A DNA stretch of 64,000 nt from Scleromitrula shiraiana (taxonomy: Eukaryota; Ascomycota; Leotiomycetes; Helotiales; Sclerotiniaceae), in assembly GCA_028455995.1 (NCBI GenBank), contig JABELC010000001.1:2716501-2780500 (forward strand), given 5' to 3'. A program made the position numbers and the translations under genes. Below, piece after piece: positions 35,501 to 46,917 of this stretch. Numbering within the stretch: position 1 is the stretch's first letter; each line of letters starts with the position of its first letter. The notes beneath the pieces are model-generated. The model saw only the letters and a list, made by a program, of their open reading frames with translations, was not told the DNA's origin and did not search any database.

Positions 35501-37299
35501 ATAACAAAGTCATCTCAGCTGTTATCGCTGATAAGGTTGGTGCTGTCACCATTGACTCATTGAAGGAAATTACTACCGCCGCTCCATCTTCCGAAGCTGG
35601 TGAACCAGTACCAACTCCGACACCAACTCCTACTCGTATCGTACAACGTCCTGCTGCCAAGGAGAATACAAAGGACACAAAGAAGGCTGTTCAGGCTGAA
35701 GTTGCTTCTTCTGCACCGAAAGCCGAAGAAAAGCTCGAGAAGAAGGAAGTCCCGATCGCGATCAACAATAACGTGGCAGGTGCTAGTGGGGCGGATAAAG
35801 CTGAGAAGAAGAAACGAAGAAAGGCAAATTCCTCTGCTGAACCTCCAGCTGCTACTCCATCCAAAAACATCATTGCAACCGATAATTCTTCAGCTTCCAG
35901 AAACGGTAGTGCATCTCGTGCAAACATGAATACAATTCCAGATATCGGTAATGCTTCAAGCACTTCATCTTCTGAGTTATCTGAAGGTGCTCTCAAGGAT
36001 ATTGAAGGTCGCATTTCTGGTGAGGTGAAGAAATTGCTCAATGATTCCTTTACTGTTTTGGATCAGAAGATCAAGGATGACAGACGCACTCAGTCAGCTG
36101 TATCTGATGCCAAGCAGGATGCTATTCTTCGCCTTGTTTCTACTACTCTTACAGGTAACATGGAAGATTCATTGAAACGCATTGTTAATGGTGCCATCAG
36201 CGACTCTATTGTCCCATCTATCAACGATGTTACTCTCAAGACAGTCAACGATTTGGTTGGTCCTAAGCTTTCCACTCATTTGAGCCAAATACTGCCAAAA
36301 GAATTGCAAAAGGTCCTTCCTGATGCGGTTGGAAAGGCCTTGCAACAACCTCAGCTTTTGAAGTTGATGTCGGAAACTTTGGCAAAGAGTGTTTCTTTCC
36401 GCTTTGAGGAGCACTTTGCGACTCTCTTAAATAACAACATCACTCCTGCCTTTACCCAATTGGCTGTCTCGACTGCTCAACGAGTCGCATCTGATGTTCA
36501 ACGTCAAGCTCAAGAGCAGATTGGTGCCATTGAGCGCCAACGTCATGCTGATAGCATCAAGATCGAACAGTTAACCCAACTTGTTACTGGCTTGACTGAA
36601 ACTGTTACTTCCATGGCTGCAGCTCAATCCGAGTTCCAAGGTTCATTCTTACGTGCCCAGCAGAATGTTGTTAGAGATCATCGACAGTCGTCTTCTCACC
36701 GTGCGAGCCCACGCCCTACTCACGGTCATGGTCACGGTTCTAGCAGGCCATCCGTTTCAACCGCAATGTCTGCTGCTCCCATTGAGATTGAGAAGTCCCA
36801 TGAAGAACTTCAGTACGATGAGATGTTCCACAACATTGACCAAATGATGAAGGAAGGAAAGTTTGAGGATGCTGTTGTCCGCTGGTTGCAAACCGGTAGA
36901 GAGCAAGAGTTTTTTGCAAGATACTTCTGCAAGTTCTCTCCTAAGTTCATTCAGGAACTCAGCCCTCTTCTGCTCCTCTCCCTTGGCGCAATCATCACCA
37001 TGGAATTGGCAGATGATCTCATGAATCAGCGTCTTGCCTGGACCGAAACTATCTTGAACTCTTTCCATGTCAAGATGGTTTCTGGATATCTTGAGGAGCA
37101 AGTTGCTGCTTTGGTACCAAAGATCATGAACATCTACATCACACGCCTCGAGCACCTTTTCATGCGCGTCACAAATGTTTCTCCACAAGATCCTCTCCTC
37201 AAGCAACTCTCACAAATGGTCGGCACTGCCAACCGAATCCTTGAGCTCTACCGTGTGCACACATCTCCTCACATGTCTTCGGGTCTCCACCTCGAATGA
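32533..37299 (+). CDS. edc4: Edc4/Ge-1-like mRNA decapping scaffold
   Basis: Edc4-type proteins scaffold the Dcp1-Dcp2 decapping complex in P-bodies. A single 1588-aa exon starts at ATG 32533 (MSRYPTGSGDG). Residues 1-530 are low-complexity, rich in Gln/Ser/Pro/Asn, and probably disordered. Residues about 533-960 form a WD40-type propeller, with EDDSTIVSLDKAGRVKFWDV and HTLQLWDLALGKPV as recognisable blades. A Lys/Arg/Ala linker follows with KKKRRK near 1092. A helical region around 1150-1400 contains KLLNDSFTVLDQKIKD and many coiled-coil-like heptads. The conserved C-terminal alpha-helical domain (about 1420-1588) includes WLQTGREQEFFARYFCKF and LLLSLGAIITMEL. This order is that of Edc4/Ge-1 and fission-yeast Pdc1. 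No intron was needed. Confidence 0.9.
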   Translation: MSRYPTGSGDGNGLDSLFAQLRQQQNNKPPVQLEPSYNYYNNTNNNNGYFGQNQQLPTHYQQPSASSPLPPTALQHGQQPHHSSAIMSPAEQPQSQSRVPNPVGGASNADRTSSLLNLLKFSQPSASKASNNQAAPIGTPLPPSRDSSMNFGGSSDVLGQVSAGNRGGSDLLAALMGGGSQQKAPTSHQASPQFATASQSQPASNFAAAASSPSADTQAYLLRLLNQPKPPQTGDDSPPHLKAEKVLTPPSKASSIDDVGDLTQTLKDTSLDMNLMGQAAFEGQLDKSFGKENTHEVVTPQPQPKSNPGLFTYTNPFEELAASSPRTRTPKATTSGPSSSNLAAPAFQILKRHDSNDNKRKMDERSVAGSPAQVFSKRKIGSPAVSSGPPTPLPDGRSQLEALIGIGAPAAGNNKETVSHALGEIVDTVDHQVQDALARAEKENIQATIENDLRNMLAAETEAEFEDRAQVAAKAIKKELDKDSELLNDLPTPVADEVKEIIDEAAHGHIADSWESADADDSPAKKEEDEVITVYNFPMKPWTSITIKDWEGARPIFRDEAIMDIARLKKEFDQIDRTLVTASENFIVYGMSKNGGIRIIKQADGKDTRLFTETHDRIFNVSISRSAPDLKETIIGTGISGTVYWAVIKDGEGDFIEESHPEMHGFALPPIQTPDNESAGGVLKTRARKSSNHPEFFAVGRGKTIQIIYPSVIMKHSFLKNGKERVVDTDRYLAHRSLKVNTGKAGKDFTFSEDDSTIVSLDKAGRVKFWDVRALTQIPSDELHQKAPAVEIKEPLMTLVTTPATEKSWPTSVLFVDKLRPYQKGGPLRYMIVGMKQNHTLQLWDLALGKPVQEIHLPHSKESDAVCSVLYHAASGVIVVGHPTRNSIYFLHLSAPKYNLARTTTQAEFVEKLANHDSSVPKPESTAVVSGMREYSFASKGSLRSLDILPSSASAPSYGEPATLFELYAMHSKGVTCLNIKQADLGWTNDNKVISAVIADKVGAVTIDSLKEITTAAPSSEAGEPVPTPTPTPTRIVQRPAAKENTKDTKKAVQAEVASSAPKAEEKLEKKEVPIAINNNVAGASGADKAEKKKRRKANSSAEPPAATPSKNIIATDNSSASRNGSASRANMNTIPDIGNASSTSSSELSEGALKDIEGRISGEVKKLLNDSFTVLDQKIKDDRRTQSAVSDAKQDAILRLVSTTLTGNMEDSLKRIVNGAISDSIVPSINDVTLKTVNDLVGPKLSTHLSQILPKELQKVLPDAVGKALQQPQLLKLMSETLAKSVSFRFEEHFATLLNNNITPAFTQLAVSTAQRVASDVQRQAQEQIGAIERQRHADSIKIEQLTQLVTGLTETVTSMAAAQSEFQGSFLRAQQNVVRDHRQSSSHRASPRPTHGHGHGSSRPSVSTAMSAAPIEIEKSHEELQYDEMFHNIDQMMKEGKFEDAVVRWLQTGREQEFFARYFCKFSPKFIQELSPLLLLSLGAIITMELADDLMNQRLAWTETILNSFHVKMVSGYLEEQVAALVPKIMNIYITRLEHLFMRVTNVSPQDPLLKQLSQMVGTANRILELYRVHTSPHMSSGLHLE

Positions 37300-38630
37300 G
37301 CATTTCCACGTCTTATCTTCGAATAGAAATATCGTATTCACGGTACAATCTGCTTGGTCATTTGCGAAAAACTTATACCAGTGGCATCGCTACTTTTTTT
37401 TATCTTCGGCATTTTCTAGATTCCTAGTATGCTTATTATTCAAATCAGCATCGAACACTGCTACGGCTTTTCCAATTTTAGCATCAGCTCTTGAGATACT
37501 GGAATGTTCTCAGCCTTGCTATCTACCGACTTTTTCTTTTAAAATTCTCGGACTGCCGGCTCATGTTCATTTTATGACAAATATTTCTTCTTTCTTCTTA
37601 ACATTTCTTTGCTATTCTTTTTTTATGTGCAAATATTTACAAAAATTACGACAAAATCAACGTTATCATCATTTGCAGGCGTATGAGCGAACATACGAAC
37701 GAAAAAATATTCTATTTCGGTAATTTTTATTACGGACAAAAACCAATACAAGCTGGTCGGTTGGTCGTTGGGGTGCTTTTGGGGTCGCTGAAACTTACAT
37801 ACACCATGGCTTGTTTCTAAACAAAAAATCTTATGATACCCATATGATAGCATTTTTGATTGAGAGGAGGATTTCTCTTTGAAAAACCCTCGGTTGGTGC
37901 AAACGGGGAGGGAGGAATTTGGGTCATTTATCTTCTCTCTTCTTTTTTCTAATTAAGGTTTTCTTATTCTTGATGATATCATATGAGGATGAAATGGCAT
38001 AAATGGATGGATAATGGGCTCTTTGGGGTTTGAGATGAGAGTTGAGATGAAGGTTTACTTTTCTTGCGACCCTTGAAGGTAGCATACATGGCATTTCGTA
38101 TGGACTGGATGAAAATATCTTATGCTATAGATGGACGCTATGCTATGCTATACTGCAGCGATGGAATTCGGCTTGACTTCTGTGTTCTTGTTCATTTTAG
38201 ATATATCTATTTATCTATCCGTCATATTACTCACTACTTTAGTGGTTGGTAGTTGATTGATGAGATGATTGCATAGCGGAGATGCCTCCGGTATGGGCGG
38301 AATAGCGCTGGCTGGAATGAATTGAATTGAATGATATAATATGCTTGCTTAATGTTTGGTTGTGTTATTACAGTAGTTGTGTGAGATATTCTAGGTGACT
38401 ATTAATATGTAACGTGTATAAAATCTATGGATGGTAAATACTGTACAATATGACTGACACTGCACGTATAATACTCATTAGTTAGTCAGTATCCATAAAA
38501 TGACGAAGCTCCAGTCAACTTAGTAACTTAACTCAACTTCAGACGATCATGACATGCGGTCGGTATCTTTACGAGGTGGCCAAGGGCCAAGAAGAAAAGA
38601 CAACTCGAGAAGTGGGGATGTATAAATTAC

Positions 38631-38896
<266 letters not shown>

Positions 38897-40104
38897 GTCT
38901 CGAGTTACTATGTCATCAGATAGTATTAATATTAACTAGTATTAACATGATGCTTATCCATGGAAGGATTTCCCGCCACTTCCAGGTATTAAAAGAAGGG
39001 ATTAACTTGAAAGAAGGGATTAAAGAAGGTATTAAAAAATTCAGTTGACCTCTCTGGAAGATTGTAATGGTAGCGGAATATGTAACTGGGTTATTTAAAT
39101 GGATCTGATGGAATGGCTGTGTGCATGAGTTTGAGTTTGATGTATGATGTATGGTGGGTGATGGGTGGTGGGTGTATGGATGGATGGATGGATGGATGGA
39201 TGGATGAATGGGAGTGTTATTGCTGTGCCACATCTTTCATCGTGGCTTAGTTGTAGATGGGGTTTTGTGCCAGATTGCGAATATAGTAATATTACATAAC
39301 CAATGAATGAATCATTGTTTTATTTTTTATTATTTTTTATTTTTTTATTTTTATTTTTTTTCATTTTTAAATAACTTCATTATCATTATATTGCTTATTG
39401 GATGAATAAATCAATTGTGAATCCTTACTGTACACGTATTCGTGAATAGACTGTATACTAGCACAATAGAAAGCAAGCTTTAAGCCTCCTCAAGCCTCAA
39501 AAGCTTAAAAATCTTTGCCTCTTCTCTTTTTATTGCGAGATTACTCAATTCTTGTCTTTGTTCTAAAATAGAGTTTATTATATTAATACTACTAGTAGTA
39601 TCTTAATAAAATTTTAACATGTTTTAGTAAATAATTTGTTAATTGGAATTTAGTAAATAATACTGGCGTTTAAAATAAAAGATTATAGAACAGAAACGAT
39701 GTATCAAAGGATCTAATTCAATATTTCTTAATATAGAAATATAAAGAGTAAAGAGTAAAGAGTAAAGAGTTACCTACCCTATATTAAAATACTAATAATA
39801 TTCATCCTATTAAATACCTATTAAATACCTATTAAATACCTATTACGATAGTTTATTAAAATTTATTGGATGAGATTAGATCAATTCCAAACTCTACTCA
39901 TCTTCGGTTCCTCCCATGTACAGGTACGGTATTCCGTATTCCGTATTCCGTAGTCATTCCTTCTTCTTCTTCGCCTTTCGCCCTTTTGCCTTTTGCCTTT
40001 TGCCTTTTTTTTGCCTTTTGTCTTTTTTTGTTGGCCTTCTTGGCGTGTATCGATTTTAAGTAAGTTATTTCCTTCCCTTCCTTTACGCTTACCCTCCCCC
40101 ACGA

Positions 40105-40147
40105 TACCTCTACCTCTACCTCTACCTCTACCTTTACCTTTACCTTT
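40105..40147 (+). repeat. (CTCTAC)n / (CTTTAC)n array upstream of the CYSTM gene
   Basis: About seven hexamer units on the coding strand, roughly 390 bp before the start codon. Confidence 0.85.
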
Positions 40148-40531
40148 TTCCACGATACCTCTCTCTACCTTTTTTCCACCACAGCCGAGCCTTTTTCTTC
40201 TTCTTCACCTCAAAAACCGAACGCTTCTTTTTATTAACTCCTACCCGTACGGCTTCCTTTAATTTCGTCTACAACTAACTTTATTACTTTCTGAGAATAC
40301 AACCAACCATCCATAACATACATACATACTCTCAATCTTTCTATTACTTCTACATATACATCTATCAATCAATCTTATAAGTAAGTTTACACGCATTACA
40401 ATTCTTCTGAAGTTTAGCAGATATATATATTCTGTTCTCTCGGCATTATTATCATCATTATTAAATAAATAATTAAATAAATAAATACTAATTGAATTTC
40501 TTCTTCTCTTGCGACACAGATCTTCATCATC

Positions 40532-41161
40532 ATGTCTAACCAAGGATATTACAACCAACAACCTCAATATGGTCCTCCTCAAGGAGCTCCTCAATATCCT
40601 CCAAACGTACGTTCCTTTGTTACATTTCGCCCATCATACATCTATCTACATCTCCATCAATATCTATACATACATAACTCTTGGAAGAAACCTTGGCGGA
40701 ATGAGTGAATGGCATGAATTGAATACAAGAAAGCTGACAACATCTTTGTACAACAGGCATATGGAGCACCACCCCAAGGTCAATACTATCAACAAGGCCC
40801 TCCACAAGTAAGTATTTGATATATCCTATGCGGCGCAATTGCAATTCTGTTCTATTAATGGCATATTCTAACATTTCTTTCTTTCTTCTCCTTAGCAACC
40901 AATGCAATATCAACAACAACCTCCTCAGAAATCTTCCGGCGGTGGACAAGGTTGTCTCGGTGCCTGTTTAGCTGCTTTGTATGTGCCTCCTTCCCATCTT
41001 CCTCTGCCTTTTCCTCCTATCCCCAATAACTCGCTTCTGCGATTCTCCAAAGAAATTAAAATTTAACTAATATTTCCCCTTCCAGATGTTGTTGTTGCGT
41101 AATGGAAGAAGGATGCGAAGCCTGTGCCGACTGCGCAGAATGTGCTGAGGGCTGCTGTTAG
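40532..41161 (+). CDS. CYSTM-type Cys-rich tail membrane protein, 94 aa
   Basis: Four exons, 40532-40606, 40757-40807, 40896-40978 and 41086-41161, give 94 aa with all phases consistent. The first half is Gln/Pro/Tyr/Gly-rich (GYYNQQPQYGPPQGAP). The C-terminus is a short hydrophobic, Cys-packed segment, LGACLAALCCCCVMEEGCEA, followed by CADCAECAEGCC. This layout (disordered Q/P/Y/G head, single Cys-rich membrane tail) is that of CYSTM proteins, linked to stress resistance and metal or redox tolerance in fungi and plants; the tail is often palmitoylated. The role here is inferred from family only. The long 5' leader region is pyrimidine-rich. Three introns in so short a gene make it easy to miss. 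Confidence 0.88.
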
Positions 41162-42459
41162 ATCTCTCCTCTTGAATACTCTCTAGATCGCGAATGTTAT
41201 ACCTCCTTTCCATCATACTCTCTCTATACCGCAACGTTCATTCCCCATCATTCGTTCGAAGACGATACCGCCCTTTTGTCAAATTAGTCAATCGCTCATT
41301 TGGAGAATTCGCTCGCTAGGAGATGTATGGATTTTAAATCGCGCATACACCCACCCATTTTTCGATCGATATAATTCAAACAAGGGGTTCTATTTTTGTT
41401 TTTGATTCTGAGATTCTTAGATCTCAATCTCAATTCGATATGCCATGGCAGGATGAACAAACAACAAACAATAGACGGTTTATGGGTCTCTTGGTCTGGG
41501 GATTTCAATTTTTGCATTCTCTTATTTTACTACACTTGTGTGTTAATTTGCATGCTTCAATTGTTTGGCTTGGTTATTGATTACGATGATTAAGCTTTAC
41601 TTTTGACGTGTTTGTTTGCATACATTTTTTACTTTCTTTTTTACTACTTTTTCTTCTCCTTTTCGTGTTATCATCACAGTCAAGTCGAGTTCTGCCTCTT
41701 CTTTCTTCTTTCTTTCTTTTCTTTTTCATAAATAAATCGCTAGGATGGATTGGATTGGAATGAAATGAAATGCATAGAAATGAAGTGGATTGGTTGATTG
41801 GCTTGGATTGGATTGGATTGATTGATTGATTGATTGATTGATGGACTGGACGGGTGGGGGTTATTTTAATGAATATGATGCTTTTTTTTAATATCCATCT
41901 TTCTATCTATCTGTGTGTCTTTTAAGATTGTGAGCGGCTTGTTATGTGATGTGATGAGATGTGATGAGATGTGATGTGATGTAATGTTTGTATTGGAAAT
42001 TTTCTCTAAAAAAAACTTTTCTTTGATAGTGAGCGAGCAAGTAAGTTTGATACCGAGGAAACTTTTCCTCTCATCCCTATGGTAATAATATCCATGGATA
42101 TCTATCCATCTATTCATAACGTGTTTACTACTGTATAGATAGATGTGTTTATAGATCTGTGAAGAATTGAATATACTTGTGTATATATATATGGGATGAG
42201 ATGGGATGGGATGGGATGGGATGGGATGGGAAAATGAAAAATGGAAATGAAAATGTGGGATTGGGATTGGGATTGGGATTGGGATTGGGTCTGTCGTATA
42301 TCGTATGTATATCGTATGTATTATGTATTATGTAGTGCGTTTCTGTGTTATATAGTATAGTATAGTATAGTATAGTATATTATGCTATATGAGTGGGTTG
42401 GATAGTTAATTAGTTAGTTAATTAGTTAGTTAATGCTGTTTGTGGAAGGAAGGAAGGAT

Positions 42460-42496
<37 letters not shown>

Positions 42497-43010
42497 TATA
42501 AATATAAATATAAATGCGAATATGAATGTAAATGTAAATATGAATTTCTTTCAATATTATTTGTTTTTATATGACTCGTAGTTGGAATCGAATTGGTTAG
42601 ATAACTCACTTGCTTCATTTTCTCTTTTCGGGTTTGAATAATACTGTTGGATTTTCTCTCTCTCGCTCTCTTTTTCTCTCTTTTTCTTTTTCTTTACATA
42701 GCATATCATATCGTACTTACAAAAACATACATCCATCCATTCATCCATTCGTTCCTGTCCAACTAACTATGCATGCATGCATGCATACACCTTGAGTACT
42801 ATCCATCCGTTCTGCCATCCAGCCATCCATCTACATAGTATTTTTGCTATTTTGCTATTTCACTTTCTGATTCCTGATTTCGATTTTGATTTCCATTTCC
42901 ATTTCCATTTTCATTTTCATTTCCATTTCCATTTTTCTACTATACTAACTATGCCCTACCTACCGACCTACATACTATATACACATTTGAGTTGATAGAT
43001 AGATAGATAT
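41162..43010. other. Convergent intergenic region rich in simple repeats
   Basis: Between the CYSTM gene (plus) and abp1 (minus). Repeats include GATT/GGATT (41804-41841), GGGAT (42192-42230), GGGATT (42257-42289), TATAG (42350-42380), AT (42461-42493) and ATTTCC (42881-42936). No coding exon seen. Confidence 0.7.
42192..42289. repeat. (GGGAT)n and (GGGATT)n G-rich arrays
   Basis: Two adjacent G-triplet arrays at 42192-42230 and 42257-42289; each contains at least four GGG runs with short spacers. Confidence 0.9.
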
Positions 43011-45753
43011 CTACTGATCAAGCTCTACATAGTTTGCAGGGAAGAGACCCGAATGTCCGTTGTAGTGGCCAAACCACCAATCGTCATCTGGGAATTCCTG
43101 TGGTGGGGTTGTTAGTATGTTTTCATGTGATATCATGTGAAGCAATATAAGGAAATGTAGGGAAATGAGGTAAAGAAGTGTAGTAAAGAAATGAATAAAC
43201 ATACCAAATCAGTAATAGTAGCTCCCTCAGGGAAACTCAATTCATTATCCTCCGCAGCCTCATAATCGTACTGTGTAGTAGCCGTAGGACCAGCCGCGTG
43301 AGCAGGAGCAGCAGCTGGAGCCGGAGCACGAGCAGGGGGTTCAGGTTCTGGCTCGGAATGATGTGCTACGGGTGCGGGTGGTGCAGACGCAGAACTATCC
43401 TCGTCGCCTTCTACAAGCTCAACATAATTACTTGGGAAAAGACCACTTTCGCCCTTGGAATTAGTGCCCATCCACCAATCTTCATCGACCATTTCGATGT
43501 TGGTGACGTATTCGCCCTCTACTAATTCCAACTCGTTGTCTTCTGCTTTCTCGTAGTCGTATTGGATTAATGCGCGCTTGCCGCTGGAGGAGGAGCCTTG
43601 CTCGGTGGTTGGTGCGTTGTGGCCGAATGAGGCGGAGGCCATGGCTTCTCCTGCACCACGAGCAGGATCGTGACCGATAGGTTCTTCAGTGAGATCTTCC
43701 TCGTGGGGAACCGCGTGTTCGATGGCTTGTTCGAGAGCGGGCTGCTCGTGAAGTTCTTCCGCTGGTTCGAGCTCGACTTCTCTTCCGCGTGCGACGGGCA
43801 TGGCAATGCGAACTGGTGAGGACTCGCGTTCTGGGGTCTCGGGGGTAGGGCTACGAGGAACGGGTGGGGGTGCTGGGATGTTTGGTCTGTTGTGGTCTTC
43901 CTCCTCTTCAACTGGTGGAGGTCTTGCTGGGAGACCAGGCATCGGAACACCGCCAGGTCTGCTAGCAGCGTTGATTGGAGGAGGTGGTGGAGATTGATCT
44001 TCAGTAGCTGAGCGTGGGATTGCTGGTGCACCCATTGGAGCCGATCCTCCCTTGAATCGATCTCGTAAGGCACCAACACCACCAGCTGGGGAAGCTGGGG
44101 CTTCCGGTTCTGGCTCTGGCTCTCCTGTTCTCTGTTGACCGATACTGCTTGTAGCAGATTGTCCAGTTGGGTTTGTGGCTACTGGGGCCCATGATTTGCC
44201 CGTGTATCCACTCTTCCATTCTCCGCCTCCACTTGCTTGACTGGGGATTGGTGATGTCACACTTGGAGGAGGGGCGTCACCAGCTCCACTGAGACCTCTT
44301 TGTCTCGCTTTCTTTTCAGCCCAGATCTGAGCAGGTGTTTTACCACCTTCATCTGCGAACGTTCGACTAGCGGCGCCAATAGGGGCTGATGCTGCGGGAG
44401 ATGGTGTAGATTGTAACCCATAAACTCCTGGTGTTGGTGCCTTTGTCCCAGAAAAGTTATTCGCAGTACTTCCAAATCTGTTTGCGACTTTTGGTTTTGG
44501 TAGAGAAGTGAGTCGTTCTGATTGGGTAAACGCTGAGGATCGATCTGCAAGGGATTTCGGTGCCTCTTCATTGACATTTCCTGATGCGGCCGAAGGTTGC
44601 CGCGATTCGTTGTCTGAGGGCTTTTGTGCCTTCGCTCTGATAGCTGCAATATCCACTTTACCAACTGGTTCGTATGCTCCTTTGACGATTGTAGGTCTGT
44701 CATCTTCAGTCTTCTTAGCTTGTGCTCGAATTGCCGCGATATCGACCTTGCCGATTGGTTGATAACCTCCTTTGACAACACCAGAATCAGCTCCACTATC
44801 TGCCCCACTATTACCATTGGATCTGGAGGCGGTTGGCTGTTTGGTCAACTCTGCCATGTTGACCTTCGTAGGTTGATACGCTGGTTTAACCTTTTCCAAT
44901 TGGGTTCGGGTGATTTGTGGCGCATCTGCACCCCAGCCATCTTCGTCAACGTTTGCATCCTGACCTGTCCTCGACCTTGAACCTGCTAATGGATTGAAGC
45001 CTGACACACCGCTTGGTCTCGTAGGTGTGAATGCTGGCTTGGATGCTGTTGGCGGGCGAGGGCCAGAACTGGGTGGTGGTGCTGAGCCTGCCGAATATTT
45101 GGCACCAGAAGCATCTGCTACTTTTTGAACAATACCCTCTGGTGTAAGATCGGAGTCTGATCGAGCTGTTATTTGAACGTGGTAACCCTAGGTATATTAT
45201 TAGCATATTTACCAATGCAAAGCTCCCAGGAAATGGACACGAACATGCAAAATTTTAGATACTGCAGCAAGATGACTTGTGAAGTAACCCTTCGTCCTTT
45301 CGGGCACACCTTCACCGCACTAGGGGTAATGTCAGTTTCTTCCACTCAATTATTTAATTGTTTAAGCAACTTACCCATCCAATGAGTACATGTTTGGGAA
45401 GAGTGGTGTTTGGATCCTTGACTTTGACGAATGCGAATTGAACTCGTCCTTCAGAGAAATCGTCGATTAAGTCGACGAGCTCTCCCTCTAATTCATAATA
45501 TTAGCTGATGTAATTGATGATTGTCAAATCATGTAATAATCATACCGCCAGTGCTTTGAACCTTTAACACACTCTCCTTTCCACCACTGTCTTGTTGGAA
45601 TGCATTTACAAGAGGTGCTGATACTGAGAACAAAGCCCACTGTCCATATGTTGAACTCGACGCCGCAGCTCCGGATGGGGCGGGAGAATTGATTACTCCT
45701 GAGTATGATGATTTAATAGAAGGACCATTTGTAGATGTATTTAAAGTTGCCAT
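43011..45753 (-). CDS. abp1: Actin-binding protein Abp1 (ADF-H plus two SH3 domains)
   Basis: Abp1 binds actin filaments at endocytic patches, activates Arp2/3 and recruits partners by SH3. Exons on the minus strand: 45753-45546, 45487-45375, 45319-45245, 45187-43205 and 43097-43011, giving 821 aa. The ADF-homology domain (about 15-155) reads GQWALFSVSAPLVNAF, ELVDLIDDFSEGRVQFAFV and PKHVLIGWCGEGVPERTKG. An acidic Trp motif, DEDGWGAD near 215, resembles Arp2/3-binding acidic motifs. Three internal repeats follow (Y-Q/E-P-..-KVDIAAIRA pattern, about 233-300), then long Pro/Glu-rich linkers. The SH3 domains lie at about 671-724 (EDWWMGTNSKGESGLFPSNY) and 768-821 (DDWWFGHYNGHSGLFPANY). The last intron splits the second SH3. 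The frame stays open upstream with an ATG at 45936, so a longer N-terminus is possible. Confidence 0.93.
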
Positions 45754-46917
45754 ACTGTCAGTAGGCGATAGCGAGGGTAAATGAGGATCAAATGAATTGA
45801 AAAGGGGATTAGGAAAGGTAGAAAGAATGATTGTAGGTATGTAAGTATGTAAGTATGTAGGTATGTAGGTATGTAGGTACTGTAAGTTTGGGTTTCTTAA
45901 GGTTGTGTGTGGCTCGGGCTTGCTTGCTTTCGTCATGTATGGATACGGGTGAACCAATTTGAACCCAAGGATTTGAGTGATTTGAGGTGTGTAAATAGAA
46001 ACTATTTATAAATCTACTCCTTAGAGCCTTATGCTTTTGAGCTAATTTGCAACTAACTTGATTTGTACTAGATATGGTATTTCACATAGAACCTTGGAAA
46101 GCTATACCAGGTCCGTGAATTATACATCATTCCTCAACCAACCAAATTAATCCGCCTCATTCTCAAAAAGTTCTTACTACCATATACTTACATACCTGCA
46201 TACCTACAATACCACAGTACAGTACCATCTCTCTCATCTGTGCATTTTCTCTCATCTGTGCATTTTCACCCATCTTCCTTCCTTCCTTCAATCAATCATT
46301 CATCTGGGGTGATTGAAAGACCGCAGACCGCAGACCGCAGACCGCAAAGGTTTACCCTTTACCAAACAAGACGTACGTACTGCATAATATTCTGAAGCAT
46401 ACTTCATTACTACATAAACCATCATCAACGCGCCCTTTCGAGAAAAAGTTCCTTTCTCTCTTTCGCATTGTCACTCTCTCTCCTCCTTCCTCTAATAAAT
46501 ACATACATACATACCATAAAATCCATATTCATATTACCCCTTTCACCTCTTAACCTTTTGACCTCAATCCTCTGATAAGTAATGACAAACATTTGTTACT
46601 ACTTCCTTTTCCATGACGATCGCATACATCTATCTATCTTGTCTACAAGTTTAGAAGAATCTATCTTTCTCTCAATCGCCCATTGACGGAAGAGTGTGTC
46701 CTTTCTTAGAGCAGAGCTCTAATTCTTCCACGACAGAATATTCTGCTCTTCTCTAACCCTATCTCACAATAATCAGTATAATCTATCTTGATCACTACAC
46801 ATTGATCTCGTACCAAAAAGTATTTGACAAGTGTTACATTTCTTATTTTTTCTGTTTTCTTCGAGACTTTATACATTTCAACAGCCAGGGATCAAGACAT
46901 TATATTTGGGGTTCAAT
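45754..46917. other. Divergent promoter region between abp1 and the F-box gene
   Basis: A GTAGGTAT octamer repeat (45833-45880) lies 80-130 bp before the abp1 start. A CCGCAGA heptamer array (46319-46346) lies near the middle. Pyrimidine-rich stretches precede the F-box gene. No other gene is supported. Confidence 0.65.
46319..46346. repeat. (CCGCAGA)n heptamer array
   Basis: About four perfect copies in the middle of a bidirectional promoter interval. Confidence 0.9.

Noticed and set aside
39881..40153. Gly-Lys/Gly-Arg ORF on the minus strand
   Set aside because: Antisense reading of CTCTAC/CTTTAC simple repeats.
44257..44817. 186-aa minus-strand ORF inside abp1
   Set aside because: Out-of-frame shadow of the long abp1 exon.
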